A model generated the notes under the pieces. That model made no database searches and had not been told where the DNA came from. It saw only the letters and a list, made by a program, of their open reading frames with translations. Positions 15,648-24,426 of a stretch of 38,711 nucleotides of DNA are shown piece by piece. Numbering within the stretch: the first letter of the stretch is position 1; every line of letters begins with the position of its first letter. A program made the translations under genes and the position numbers. Source of the stretch: Sodaliphilus sp050873765 (GTDB lineage Bacteria > Bacteroidota > Bacteroidia > Bacteroidales > Muribaculaceae); the NCBI GenBank assembly GCA_050873765.1, contig JBNMJK010000018.1, positions 1 through 38,711 of the forward strand, given 5' to 3'.

Positions 15648-18485
15648 ATGATTTTTGAAGGGAAAGATACGGAATGTGTGAGCGTGCTTGGCGCGCGCGT
15701 CCACAATCTGAAAAACATTGATGTGGATATTCCACACTATAAGCTCACCGTGATTACTGGGCTGAGTGGCAGCGGAAAATCATCGCTGGCGTTCGACACT
15801 ATATTTGCTGAAGGGCAGCGTCGCTACTTGGAAACTTTTTCCGCGTACGCGCGAAACATGCTCGGCGTGCTCGAACGGCCCGATGTGGATAAGATTACGG
15901 GGCTGAGCCCGGTGATTTCGATAGGGCAGAAGACCACAAACAAGAATCCGCGCTCCACGGTGGGCACCTCTACGGAGGTGTACGACTATCTGCGCCTGCT
16001 TTATGCGCGCGCTTCCGATGCTGTGAGCTATGTGTCGGGCGAGCGTATGGTGAAATATTCTGTGGAAAAGATACTTTCCCTTATCCTTGATAAATATGAC
16101 GGCAAACGAATATACATTCTGGCGCCTTTGGTGAAGAACCGTAAGGGCCATTACAAGGATCTGTTTGAGCAATACCGCAAGAAAGGATATATCCATGTGC
16201 GCGTTGACGGGGAACTGCGCGAAATCACCTTCGGCATGAAGCTCGACCGCTATAAAAACCACACAGTGGAACTGGTGATCGACCGCCTGAAGGTGGCACG
16301 CAAAGACGAGAAGCGCCTTAAAGAGACCGTGGAGCTGGCTTTCCGCCAAGGCAAGGACCAGTTGCTTATTCTTGACGCCGACACCGATGAGGTTTCCTAT
16401 TACAGCAAGACGCTGATGGACCCCTCAACAGGACTGTCGTATCTCGACCCTGCGCCACACAATTTCTCGTTTAATTCGCCACAGGGCGCTTGCCACAAGT
16501 GCAAGGGGCTGGGGTATGTGAACCTTATCGACCGCGAGAAAATTATGCCCGACATGTCGCTGTCGATAAAAGAGGGCGGCATACTGCCATTGGGCAAGTA
16601 TAAGAATTCACTGGTGTTCTGGCAGATTTCAGCCATCTGCGAAAAGTATGGCTGCGATATCAGCACACCACTGAAGGATTTGCCAGAGGAGGCTCTCGAC
16701 GATATCATGAACGGTACCGACGAGCGTCTGAACATCAAGACGGAGACGCTGAGCACCAACAATTATTTCCTCACCTACGACGGGCTGGTGAAGTATATAG
16801 AGCTTCAGCAAGACGAGGCGGCTGGCTCCAAAGCACAGAAATGGGCAGGGCAGTTCTTCTCGCGCTGCGTGTGCCCCGAATGTGGCGGCGCGCGCCTGAA
16901 CAAGGAGGCGCTCCACTTCTTCATCAACGGAAAAAACATCGCTCAACTTGCGAGTATGGACATCAGCGACTTGCGCGACTGGCTTGCCGACCTCCACAAC
17001 CACATGGAGCCCAAAAAGTGGAAAATAGCCGATGAAATCGTGAAAGAAATCATGAGCAGACTGAATTTTATGCTCGATGTGGGGCTCGACTACGTGTCGC
17101 TCAACCGCTCGTCGGCATCGCTCTCTGGCGGTGAAAGTCAGCGTATTCGCCTTGCCACACAAATTGGGTCGCAACTGGTGAACGTGCTCTATATCCTCGA
17201 TGAACCCAGTATTGGCCTGCACCAGCGCGACAGCGAGCGCCTGATAGCCTCGCTGAAAAAGCTGCGAGATGAAGGCAACACCGTGATAGTGGTGGAACAC
17301 GACAAAGATATGATGCTCAATGCCGACTATATTGTGGATATAGGCCCCAAAGCGGGGCGTAGAGGCGGCAATGTGGTGTTTGCGGGCACTCCTAAGCAAA
17401 TGCTCAAAAAGAGCACGCTCACGGCCGATTATTTAAGCGGACTGAAGAAAATAGAGGTGCCAAAGGTGCGCCGCACAGGCAACGGGCATGTGATAAAGCT
17501 GCGTGGCTGCCATGGCCACAATCTGAAAAATGTGGATGTGGAATTTCCGTTGGGCACATTTATCTGCGTGACAGGTGTGAGCGGCAGCGGAAAGTCGTCG
17601 CTGGTCAACGCCACGCTCCAGCCCATCATCAGCCAAAAACTTTATCGCTCGCTCACGGAGCCGCTTCCCTATGAGAGCGTGGAGGGCCTGGAATACATCG
17701 ACAAGGTGGTGACCGTGGACCAGTCGCCATTAGGGCGCACGCCTCGCTCCAATCCCGCCACCTACACAGGCGTGTTTACCGACATCCGCAACCTGTTTGT
17801 GAACTTGCCGGAATCGAAAATCCGCGGCTACAAGCCAGGGCGCTTCTCATTCAACGCAAAAGGCGGCAGATGCGAGGTGTGTAATGGCAATGGCTATAAG
17901 ACGGTGGAAATGAATTTTCTGCCCGATGTGCTTGTGCCTTGTGAAGCCTGTGGCGGAAAGCGCTATAACAGAGAGACTTTGGAGGTGAAATTCAAAGGAA
18001 AATCAATTGCTGATGTGCTCGACATGACGATAAACCAAGCGGTGGAGTTTTTTGATGCCATTCCTGCGATTCTCAACAAGATAAAAGTGCTGCAAGAAGT
18101 GGGACTCGGCTACATCAAGCTGGGCCAGCCATCGAGCACGCTTTCCGGAGGCGAATGTCAGCGTGTGAAACTTGCCGCCGAACTGTCGAAAAAGGACACG
18201 GGCAAAACGCTCTACATTCTTGACGAGCCCACCACCGGTCTCCATTTTGAAGATATTAAGATACTTTTATCTGTGCTTGATAAATTGGTCCAAAAGCGAA
18301 ATACGGTAATTACCACCGACCATAATTTAGATGTGATAAAATGTGCCGATCACATTATCGACCTCGGTCCGGAGGGGGGAAGAAACGGCGGACAAATCGT
18401 CGCTTTTGGCACTCCGGAAGAGGTGGCAGAGAACCCTAATTCCATCACCGCTCGCTTCCTTAAAAAGGAGCTTTCTGAAAAATGA
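15648..18485 (+). CDS. uvrA: UvrABC excinuclease subunit A
   Basis: 945 residues from ATG 15648; the in-frame TTG at 15639 overlaps the promoter box and is unlikely. It has two ABC ATPase halves. Walker A is GLSGSGKSS (K44) and, in the second half, GVSGSGKSSL. The signature sequences are LSGGESQRIRLA and LSGGECQRVKLA. The expected zinc Cys pairs are present (CHKCKG, CPECGG, CEVCNG, CEACGG). UvrA scans DNA for bulky lesions and loads UvrB. The sequence around YLETFSAYARNMLG resembles one of the two UvrA paralogue types common in Bacteroidetes, so another copy may exist elsewhere in the genome. Confidence 0.95.
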   Translation: MIFEGKDTECVSVLGARVHNLKNIDVDIPHYKLTVITGLSGSGKSSLAFDTIFAEGQRRYLETFSAYARNMLGVLERPDVDKITGLSPVISIGQKTTNKNPRSTVGTSTEVYDYLRLLYARASDAVSYVSGERMVKYSVEKILSLILDKYDGKRIYILAPLVKNRKGHYKDLFEQYRKKGYIHVRVDGELREITFGMKLDRYKNHTVELVIDRLKVARKDEKRLKETVELAFRQGKDQLLILDADTDEVSYYSKTLMDPSTGLSYLDPAPHNFSFNSPQGACHKCKGLGYVNLIDREKIMPDMSLSIKEGGILPLGKYKNSLVFWQISAICEKYGCDISTPLKDLPEEALDDIMNGTDERLNIKTETLSTNNYFLTYDGLVKYIELQQDEAAGSKAQKWAGQFFSRCVCPECGGARLNKEALHFFINGKNIAQLASMDISDLRDWLADLHNHMEPKKWKIADEIVKEIMSRLNFMLDVGLDYVSLNRSSASLSGGESQRIRLATQIGSQLVNVLYILDEPSIGLHQRDSERLIASLKKLRDEGNTVIVVEHDKDMMLNADYIVDIGPKAGRRGGNVVFAGTPKQMLKKSTLTADYLSGLKKIEVPKVRRTGNGHVIKLRGCHGHNLKNVDVEFPLGTFICVTGVSGSGKSSLVNATLQPIISQKLYRSLTEPLPYESVEGLEYIDKVVTVDQSPLGRTPRSNPATYTGVFTDIRNLFVNLPESKIRGYKPGRFSFNAKGGRCEVCNGNGYKTVEMNFLPDVLVPCEACGGKRYNRETLEVKFKGKSIADVLDMTINQAVEFFDAIPAILNKIKVLQEVGLGYIKLGQPSSTLSGGECQRVKLAAELSKKDTGKTLYILDEPTTGLHFEDIKILLSVLDKLVQKRNTVITTDHNLDVIKCADHIIDLGPEGGRNGGQIVAFGTPEEVAENPNSITARFLKKELSEK

Positions 18486-18660
18486 CACGGTTTTTGCGTC
18501 AGAAAAATCAAAAATCACCGATATTAATGTAGTTTTAGGTGTGCTGGAGCGCCTTTCACCCCCTCTTTAAGGTGGTGTGGCGTGTGTTTACCCCCAAAAA
18601 CCTACCAATTTCCACTTTTTTGATGTACATAGCCTAACACAAATAATCTCATCTGGAGCG

Positions 18661-18698
18661 ATGGCGTAACTTATTTGAAGCATAATAGGTTACGCCAT
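18661..18698. other. Perfect 10-bp hairpin in the uvrA downstream region
   Basis: ATGGCGTAAC (18661-18670) / GTTACGCCAT (18689-18698) with an 18-nt A/T-rich loop, followed by TGTTTTGTG. It may be a late terminator for uvrA (176 bp after the stop) or a binding palindrome. The rest of 18486-18718 shows no gene. Confidence 0.4.
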
Positions 18699-18718
18699 TG
18701 TTTTGTGCCCTGGTTTAA

Positions 18719-18967
18719 TCATTGAGAATGGCTCAGAATTTCGTATTCCACAGCGTGATTCAGAATGGAGGAAAAAATAGGCAAGAAAATGAGTTGAGCG
18801 AAAAAACCGAATAAAATGGTAAAATTACCGCCCTTGGTTTCGGTTTTGAAATTCACAAAACCATCGAGTAGTTCGTGTATGAATGTTGCGTTTTGCAAAA
18901 TAAAATCGTGAGTTTTCGTTTGTTTTTCTGTTTGTAAATGTTTGTGCGTTTTTGTGTACGGTTGCAT
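18719..18967 (-). CDS. Possible small protein, 82 residues, unknown
   Basis: Begins at an ATG and reads divergently from the HTH gene across a shared region rich in palindromes. The N-terminal half is polar and rich in Lys, Thr, His and Gln. The C-terminal half has one hydrophobic stretch, FTILFGFFAQLIFLPIFSSIL (about residues 48-68), that could be a membrane segment. No homologue is recognised and there is no clear -7 box. The case for it being real is its position and plausible composition; it could equally be a chance frame in A+T-rich DNA. Confidence 0.3.
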   Translation of the reverse strand: MQPYTKTHKHLQTEKQTKTHDFILQNATFIHELLDGFVNFKTETKGGNFTILFGFFAQLIFLPIFSSILNHAVEYEILSHSQ

Positions 18968-18974
18968 GTGTTAT

Positions 18975-19340
18975 CATTTGTTTACAAATGCATCAAAATA
19001 GACGTTTAACATTTGATTAGATATTGTGTAAATCACGAATAATCAGATATTTATAACGAAATATATAAAGTGACTATATAAGTGTATGGGCTAATAGTGC
19101 CACATATTGCCTAAAATTATAAATTTTATATATAAAATGCATTGTGTTTCAGTTATATAGATAGGTGATGTTGAATATGTAAATTAATACTGATTGAAGT
19201 GCTTGTGTATGCGTTTGCAAACAGGATGTTTTATGGTTTAAATTCACCGATTTCTCCGTTTGTTTTTGCAAATACCGGGTTTGCAAATGTGATATTTAAA
19301 TTTACGTCAATAAATTTGTGATTACAAACAATTGTTTGTA
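18975..19340. promoter_or_regulatory. Cluster of operator-like palindromes upstream of the HTH gene
   Basis: Palindromes share a CAAA/TTTG theme: CATTTG-TTTA-CAAATG (18975-18990), the perfect 10-mer GTTTGCAAAC (19213-19222) and the perfect 18-mer TACAAACAATTGTTTGTA (19323-19340). Further half-sites TTTGCAAA/TTTGTAAA lie at ~19265-19290 and ~19342-19351. The gene-free interval 18968-19384 is strongly A+T-rich. Their number and position suggest auto-regulation by the adjacent HTH protein, and possibly control of the divergent frame. Confidence 0.6.
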
Positions 19341-19384
19341 CATTTGTAAACTCAATTTTTTATGAATTTTCACCGTTTGCAATT

Positions 19385-19951
19385 ATGGATATAGTATCTC
19401 GCTTAAAACTCTTTCTAAATGATAATGGAATTTCTAATTCCACTTTTGCCGATACGTGCGACATACCTCGGCCCACGCTTTCGCAGCTACTTAATGGCCG
19501 CAACAAGAAAGTGAGCGATGAACTGATCACTAAAATTCATAATGCCTATCCAGCGCTTAATGTGATGTGGCTTATGTTTGGCGATGGAGATATGTTTGTT
19601 CCAAATGCGAACTTTATACCCTCGCCCACTTCGGCTCAACCCTCTGAGAATGTAGAAAAAATTTCGGCATCTGACGAGGCTTCAAATTCTCGTCAGTCAG
19701 TCATGACCTCTATCTCCTTTAGCGACGATGAGCCGCCATTCCAGCCGTCGGCACCAGCATCAACGTCAGCGCCAACTCCCGTGTCCACGATATCGGCAGC
19801 ATTGCAGAATATGGCTAAAAAATCATCGCTATCAGCACCTGCGCCCACTAAGGGGGCGGGCACTGGCACCGTGGTGCGCCGCGTTACATCTATTATGGTG
19901 TTTTATAGCGATAACAGTTTTGAGGAATTTGTGCCTCGCGGATCACGTTGA
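19385..19951 (+). CDS. XRE/CI-like helix-turn-helix DNA-binding protein
   Basis: 188 residues. Residues ~1-72 form a helix-turn-helix domain of the XRE/phage-repressor-like type (FADTCDIPRPTLSQLLNGRN as the helix-turn-helix, followed by a PALNVMWLMFGDGDMF end that is typical of Bacteroidetes members). Residues ~75-160 are low-complexity, rich in Ser, Pro, Ala and Thr. The last ~25 (VVRRVTSIMVFYSDNSFEEF) look like a short beta unit. It is probably a transcriptional regulator whose operators are the palindromes immediately upstream. No phage genes surround it, so it is not evidently part of a prophage. Confidence 0.78.
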   Translation: MDIVSRLKLFLNDNGISNSTFADTCDIPRPTLSQLLNGRNKKVSDELITKIHNAYPALNVMWLMFGDGDMFVPNANFIPSPTSAQPSENVEKISASDEASNSRQSVMTSISFSDDEPPFQPSAPASTSAPTPVSTISAALQNMAKKSSLSAPAPTKGAGTGTVVRRVTSIMVFYSDNSFEEFVPRGSR

Positions 19952-19981
19952 TAGGCCCTATAAACGTTGATAGGCCCTATA
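19946..19981 (+). repeat. Two tandem 17-nt copies overlapping the HTH gene stop
   Basis: CGTTGATAGGCCCTATA at 19946-19962 and again at 19965-19981. The first copy supplies the TGA stop. Each contains the near-palindrome ATAGG-C-CCTAT. Confidence 0.8.
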
Positions 19982-20102
19982 TCAGCCTTAGCTGCCATAG
20001 CCTTTTCATGATAATGTAAAAGCAGTGTGATAAAGGTCTGTGTTTGCGATAGGGGGGGATTTAGATAAGATAAACTTGAATGCAGATTGCATATAATAAA
20101 AG

Positions 20103-20135
20103 AAAGGCTCAAAAGCATGGCGCTTTTGAGCCTTT
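20103..20135. terminator. Rho-independent terminator between the HTH gene and pyrD
   Basis: 14-bp stem AAAGGCTCAAAAGC (20103-20116) / GCTTTTGAGCCTTT (20122-20135), 5-nt loop, then CCTTG. The A-rich left flank makes it plausible in both directions between convergent genes. Confidence 0.8.
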
Positions 20136-20379
20136 CCTTGTGCTGGAAAATGAGTATTTTATAGATAATTTGGCCTCAGTGGAAATTTAGTGGGGATAAG
20201 AATTGACTCTGTGCCGCAGAGTTTTCGCTGAGAGAACAGGGATATTATTCAGCGTAGCGCGACGCACGAGCCGTGCGTCCGCACTGTCTCTATAATTATC
20301 GTATGCTGCCCTTTGGAATATATGTTGCGCTATAAGGGTGCTTTTAAGCCCGTGAGGCGCTTCTAATGGAAGAGATGGG
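20136..20379. other. Non-coding interval downstream of pyrD
   Basis: Contains small hairpins such as ACGCACG-AGC-CGTGCGT (~20261-20277) but no supportable gene. Confidence 0.4.
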
Positions 20380-21291
20380 TTACTGCTCCATTGCGCCAAT
20401 CAAATCGCGCACACGGTCGATTTTATGGCGTGTGAGGTAATCCTGAATGTAGTCGATAGCCTTAACGGTGACTTGTGGATCGATGAAATTGGCGGTGCCA
20501 ATTTCCACCGCAGTGGCTCCTGCGAGCATAAACTCTATGGCATCGCGCCCGTTCATAATGCCTCCAAGCCCCACCACGGGCACCGTTACGGCCTTTGCCA
20601 CTTGCCATACCATTCTCACGGCAATGGGGCGAATACACGGTCCCGACAGTCCTCCGGTGATGGTGGAAAGCATGGGGCGCCTCTTCTCCACATCGATGGC
20701 CATGCCCAGGAATGTGTTGGTGAGCGACACCGCGTCGGCACCAGCGGCTTCTGCGGCAAGTGCTATTTCGGCAATATTGGTCACATTAGGGGTGAGCTTC
20801 ACAATCATCGTGCCATTGTAGGCCTTGCGTACGGCGCTGGTCACGCTTTCCGCTCCGCTGCATGTGGTGCCGAATCCCATTCCGCCTTGCTTCACGTTGG
20901 GGCAAGAGATATTGATTTCCACAGCGGCCACTTTGTCAAGGTCGTTGAGCTTTTCGCACACGGCCACATAATCGTCGATGCAGGATCCGCTCACATTCAC
21001 AATCACTTGCGTGTCGAGGTGCTTGATGCGAGGGTAGATGTGCTCAATGAAGTAATCTACGCCCTTGTTCTGCAAGCCCACGGCGTTGAGCATGCCGCTT
21101 GGAGTTTCGGCCATACGTGGATAGGGATTGCCCTCGCGGTGGTGAAGGGTGGTTCCCTTCACAATGATGCCGCCAAGGCGGTTCAAGTCGATAAAATCGG
21201 CGAATTCTTCGCCATATCCGAAAGTTCCCGAAGCAGTCATGATCGGGTTTTTCAATTTCAGTTTTCCAATTTCTACGCTTAAATCTACCAT
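20380..21291 (-). CDS. pyrD: Dihydroorotate dehydrogenase B, catalytic subunit
   Basis: 303 residues, an FMN-binding TIM barrel. It oxidises dihydroorotate to orotate in pyrimidine synthesis. Visible motifs: the N-terminal MTASGTFGYGEEF, the active-site segment EINISCPNVKQGG, whose cysteine is the catalytic base in class 1 enzymes, and C-terminal phosphate-binding segments VGLGGIMNGRDAIEFMLAGA and VEIGTANF. The class 1B assignment rests on the adjacent PyrK gene, whose stop codon overlaps this gene's start by 7 bp, giving a translationally coupled heterotetramer operon. Confidence 0.95.
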   Translation of the reverse strand: MVDLSVEIGKLKLKNPIMTASGTFGYGEEFADFIDLNRLGGIIVKGTTLHHREGNPYPRMAETPSGMLNAVGLQNKGVDYFIEHIYPRIKHLDTQVIVNVSGSCIDDYVAVCEKLNDLDKVAAVEINISCPNVKQGGMGFGTTCSGAESVTSAVRKAYNGTMIVKLTPNVTNIAEIALAAEAAGADAVSLTNTFLGMAIDVEKRRPMLSTITGGLSGPCIRPIAVRMVWQVAKAVTVPVVGLGGIMNGRDAIEFMLAGATAVEIGTANFIDPQVTVKAIDYIQDYLTRHKIDRVRDLIGAMEQ

Positions 21292-22046
21292 TTCAATCGA
21301 TTTATATTAAACACCGGACCTTCTTTACATACACACACGTGGCCACTGTCGGCAGTGTCTTCCACGCAGCACAGGCAAGCGCCCAAGCCACATGCCATCA
21401 CATTTTCGAGCGACACCTCGCAGTCTATTCCTTTGCTCTTGGCGATAGCCGCCACGGCCTTCATCATGGGCTGTGGCCCGCAGCAGGCTATGTGATGGAC
21501 GGGCGTGTTGAGCACAGAGTGCTGGGTGACGAATCCTTTTTCGCCCAGAGAGCCGTCTTCGGTGGAAACGTACACCTCGCCCCAGCGCTTAAATTCGTCG
21601 ATCAGCAGGAGGTCGGCAGCAGAGCGTGCTCCGAGCAGAAATCTTACCTTCTTTCCCGCCTTGCTCAGCGTCTTGCCTAATTGCAGCAGCGGCGCCACGC
21701 CCACACCGCCACCTATCAGCAGCATTTCGCCTGAAAATGTGGTGCTGAATCCATTGCCGAGGGGCAGTACGAGGTTGAGGCTTTCGCCCACTTTGGTTTG
21801 CAGGAGCGATGCCGTGCCATTGCCGGCGCGGCGTATGAGCAGCCACAGCTGGCCTCTGCTCTCATCAATGTGGCAAATGGAGATGGGACGGCGCAGGAAT
21901 GTGGTTTTTGAGTTAGGAACTTCCACCTGAACAAACTGCCCAGGGCGGGTGTCAGGCAAAACGCCTGAACTTGGCGTGAGCTTGAGCAGTCCGTATAATG
22001 GGGAGATGCTCAGATTTTCGCTCACAGTAAAATCCATTTCTGTCAT
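21285..22046 (-). CDS. pyrK: Dihydroorotate dehydrogenase B, electron-transfer subunit
   Basis: 253 residues from the ATG at 22046 (MTEMDFTVSEN). It has an FAD/NAD-binding ferredoxin-reductase fold: RRPISICH for FAD, GGGVGVAPLL for the nucleotide, and a C-terminal [2Fe-2S] cluster with cysteines in CGLGACLCC and CVC. It passes electrons from PyrD's FMN to NAD+. A minus-strand TAATTTTG box (22082-22089) lies 35 bp upstream. An earlier in-frame start at 22082 would overlap that box and is less likely. Confidence 0.94.
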   Translation of the reverse strand: MTEMDFTVSENLSISPLYGLLKLTPSSGVLPDTRPGQFVQVEVPNSKTTFLRRPISICHIDESRGQLWLLIRRAGNGTASLLQTKVGESLNLVLPLGNGFSTTFSGEMLLIGGGVGVAPLLQLGKTLSKAGKKVRFLLGARSAADLLLIDEFKRWGEVYVSTEDGSLGEKGFVTQHSVLNTPVHHIACCGPQPMMKAVAAIAKSKGIDCEVSLENVMACGLGACLCCVEDTADSGHVCVCKEGPVFNINRLKW

Positions 22047-22081
22047 TATCTTGAATGCGTAAAAATATTGTAGTTGCAGCA

Positions 22082-22089
22082 CAAAATTA
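22082..22089 (-). promoter_or_regulatory. -7 box for the pyrK-pyrD operon
   Basis: TAATTTTG on the minus strand; no clear -33 TTTG. Confidence 0.5.
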
Positions 22090-22398
22090 CGAAATACTTT
22101 TCATACAGCCACTATAAAAGTGCGTACGCCAAGATGTGCGATTCTCGCTGGCTCCATAAAAATGATAAAAGCACGGAGCGCTGGCTTATGCCTTAGCTGA
22201 TTGTCAATAATCTAAATGTCAATCAGATAACGAGCCAGTGTGCCGCGCCTTTATCGCTTAATGGTGCAAGAATGGGTGAAAATTATTCGGCTGATATGCT
22301 ATGCCAATGTGATTTTTTAGTGAGGGGCGATAATAATTTTAATTGTTTAAAATAACTTGAATGAAATGGCTGCACGCCCCATGCCGGTGCCCCATTAC
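22090..22398. other. Non-coding interval upstream of pyrK
   Basis: No gene seen. It includes an imperfect inverted region around AGCGCTGGCTT and GAGCCAGTGTG (~22168-22240), which might be a terminator for the isochorismatase-like gene; too imperfect to assert. Confidence 0.35.
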
Positions 22399-23058
22399 TT
22401 ACTTGTATGCCTTCTTTATCTTGTCAAGAGATATACACTTGATGCCCATATTGGCCATATCAAACACATTGGCCTTCGCCACTTCTTCAGTTTTGGCAGA
22501 GCAGGCATCGGTGCAAATCACTGTTTCGTAGTCATAGCTCATGGCATCGTTGGCTGTGCCTCTCACACAATTCGGGTATTGCGTGCCAGCCAAAACCACC
22601 GTTTTCACGCCCATTCTCCGGAGCATGAGATCGAGATTGGTGTGGAAAAATGCCGAATTTCTGAACTTTGGCAGTATGATGTCGTCTGTTTCTGGTTTCA
22701 ATCCGTCGGCAATAGCTCCACCCCATGTGCCTGGCACGCAATAGCTGTTATTGCCGTCCACGAAAAGAGGAATTCGGGGAGCGTCCACATCAACTCCTGA
22801 TGCTCTGTGGTCACGAACAACCCACACCACTTTCCAGTTTTTACTCTTTCCATACTTGATGAGGGCGTTGATGGCGGGAATGGTGGCTTTTGCGCCAGCC
22901 ACGCATAGTTTGCCATTTGGGTCAACGAAGTCGTTCTGCATGTCAATAACGAGAATAGCGGTTTCGTGTTTCTCTACTTTTGAAGTTGCGTACTCGCGTT
23001 GGGCATTCATAAAAAGGAATGTCAATGCCAGTGTAAACATTAGAATCACTTTTTTCAT
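22399..23058 (-). CDS. Exported isochorismatase-family cysteine hydrolase
   Basis: 219 residues. A signal peptide (MKKVILMFTLALTFLFMNAQ) precedes a complete isochorismatase-like fold. The catalytic triad is visible: Asp39 in VIDMQNDF, Lys131 in LPKFRNSAF, Cys164 in YPNCVRGTA. The family includes nicotinamidases and other amide hydrolases; the substrate cannot be told from sequence. Periplasmic export is unusual, since most relatives are cytoplasmic. It is divergent from an exported HAD-like protein with a shared 152-bp control region; a minus-strand TACTTTTG box lies at 23108-23115. Confidence 0.85.
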   Translation of the reverse strand: MKKVILMFTLALTFLFMNAQREYATSKVEKHETAILVIDMQNDFVDPNGKLCVAGAKATIPAINALIKYGKSKNWKVVWVVRDHRASGVDVDAPRIPLFVDGNNSYCVPGTWGGAIADGLKPETDDIILPKFRNSAFFHTNLDLMLRRMGVKTVVLAGTQYPNCVRGTANDAMSYDYETVICTDACSAKTEEVAKANVFDMANMGIKCISLDKIKKAYK

Positions 23059-23107
23059 AATTCTTTTTTTTGAAATTGATTAATTGAAATTGCTATTTAG
23101 TGTGCAG

Positions 23108-23115
23108 CAAAAGTA
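23108..23115 (-). promoter_or_regulatory. -7 box for the isochorismatase-like gene
   Basis: TACTTTTG on the minus strand, 50 bp before the start codon. Confidence 0.5.
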
Positions 23116-23135
23116 GGAGCTAAATTTGAAGAAAA

Positions 23136-23164
23136 TTTGAATTATCATTTTTGTTGTATCTTTG
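23136..23164 (+). promoter_or_regulatory. Promoter for the HAD-like gene
   Basis: TTTG (23136-23139), 17 nt, TATCTTTG (23157-23164). The -7 box is perfect, the spacing slightly short. Confidence 0.6.
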
Positions 23165-23210
23165 CACAAAGAAATTCTTACAAGTAAAATTTATTTGAGC
23201 AACTATAAAA

Positions 23211-24281
23211 ATGAATAAGAAAGCAGTATTATTATCGGTAGTGAGTGCTGTGGCACTTGCTTTGCCATCGGTGATGATGGGCGAAACCCGCGAAGAAATC
23301 GCAGAAATCGGGCATAACGTGGGCCAAGAGGGCAAATTTTCTTACTGGACGGAAGGCAGTGTGCCCTTGGCTAAGCTGAAGAGTTTTGTGGAGAATGTGA
23401 CCAACCCGAAGAGCCCCGGGTTTGTGCCAAAGGCCGACCGTGTGGCGGTGTTTGACCTTGATGGCACACTCGTGTGTGAAACGGCTCCTTCCTACTTTGA
23501 ATGGATGATGTATCTGCACCGTGTGTTTGCCGACAGCACTTTTCTCCCCACCAAGGAGCAGCTCGCCACAGCCGAGGTGATCAAGAAGGCCGTTTACGCC
23601 CGTTCTGTGCCCGGCGAGATGATGTGGACGGAGGCCATTGCCCAGAACGAAGTGTTCGCAGGCATGACTCCAGAGCAGTATCGCGACTATGCCGACAATT
23701 TTATGGAAGCTCCTGTGGAGGGAATGAAAAACCTGAAGTGGGGCGAGGCCGTGTATCTGCCCATGGCTGAAGTGGTGGGCTATTTGGCGGCAAACGGTTT
23801 CACCACCTACATTATTTCGGGCAGTGAGCGCCAGGTGACACGTGCCTACGCCGATGGTGTGCTGGCATTTGACCGTAACCACATTATTGGGTCGGACATC
23901 TACACCTACGCCACTTCACAGGGCAATAAAGAGGGCTGGGACTATTCCTTTAAGCCCACCGACGATGTGGTGCGCGGACAGATGTATGTGAAAAATCTGA
24001 AAATGAATAAGGTGAGCGCCATCGTGCGAGAAATAGGCATTAAGCCAATTTTAGCATTTGGCAATTCATCGGGCGATTTCAGCATGTTTGAATACGCTGT
24101 TACGAAGAATCGCTATCCAAGCATGGCGTTTTGTGTGCTCGCCGATGACGTGGAGCGAGAATTTGGCAATCCCGAAAAGGCTGTCAAGATGAAGGCCTCG
24201 TGTGAGTCAAAGCAGTGGGTGACCATTTCGATGAAAAACGACTTTAAAACTATCTACGGTAAAAAGGTGATTAAGCAGTAG
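23211..24281 (+). CDS. Exported HAD-superfamily phosphatase-like protein
   Basis: 356 residues with a signal peptide of ~23 residues. HAD motif I is FDLDGTLV (nucleophile Asp82, acid/base Asp84), motif II IISGSERQ, and motif IV GNSSGDFSM. A helical cap lies between motifs I and II. Likely a periplasmic phosphomonoesterase; the substrate is unknown. It is divergently arranged with an exported isochorismatase-like enzyme, so the two may share regulation, although no metabolic link is evident. A bidirectional terminator separates it from the sigma factor gene. Confidence 0.85.
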   Translation: MNKKAVLLSVVSAVALALPSVMMGETREEIAEIGHNVGQEGKFSYWTEGSVPLAKLKSFVENVTNPKSPGFVPKADRVAVFDLDGTLVCETAPSYFEWMMYLHRVFADSTFLPTKEQLATAEVIKKAVYARSVPGEMMWTEAIAQNEVFAGMTPEQYRDYADNFMEAPVEGMKNLKWGEAVYLPMAEVVGYLAANGFTTYIISGSERQVTRAYADGVLAFDRNHIIGSDIYTYATSQGNKEGWDYSFKPTDDVVRGQMYVKNLKMNKVSAIVREIGIKPILAFGNSSGDFSMFEYAVTKNRYPSMAFCVLADDVEREFGNPEKAVKMKASCESKQWVTISMKNDFKTIYGKKVIKQ

Positions 24282-24348
24282 CCTTGTCCACCCGTGGCAA
24301 TGGGTGAAAACAATAATTAAGCAGAATCACCGTTGTCATTTATAAAAA

Positions 24349-24391
24349 AACCGCTCTGAAAATTCATCGTTTTCGGAGCGGTTGATTTTTT
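24349..24391. terminator. Bidirectional terminator between the HAD-like gene and rpoD
   Basis: 14-bp stem (24349-24362 / 24370-24383, one wobble), 7-nt loop. GATTTTTTG on the right and an A-run on the left suit both convergent genes. Confidence 0.85.
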
Positions 24392-24426
24392 GTAAAAAAT
24401 GTTTTCTTGAAATGTGTGAGAGCGTG

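Noticed and set aside
19385..19951. HTH gene as evidence of a prophage
   Set aside because: No integrase, structural or lysis genes nearby; flanked by uvrA and pyrD.
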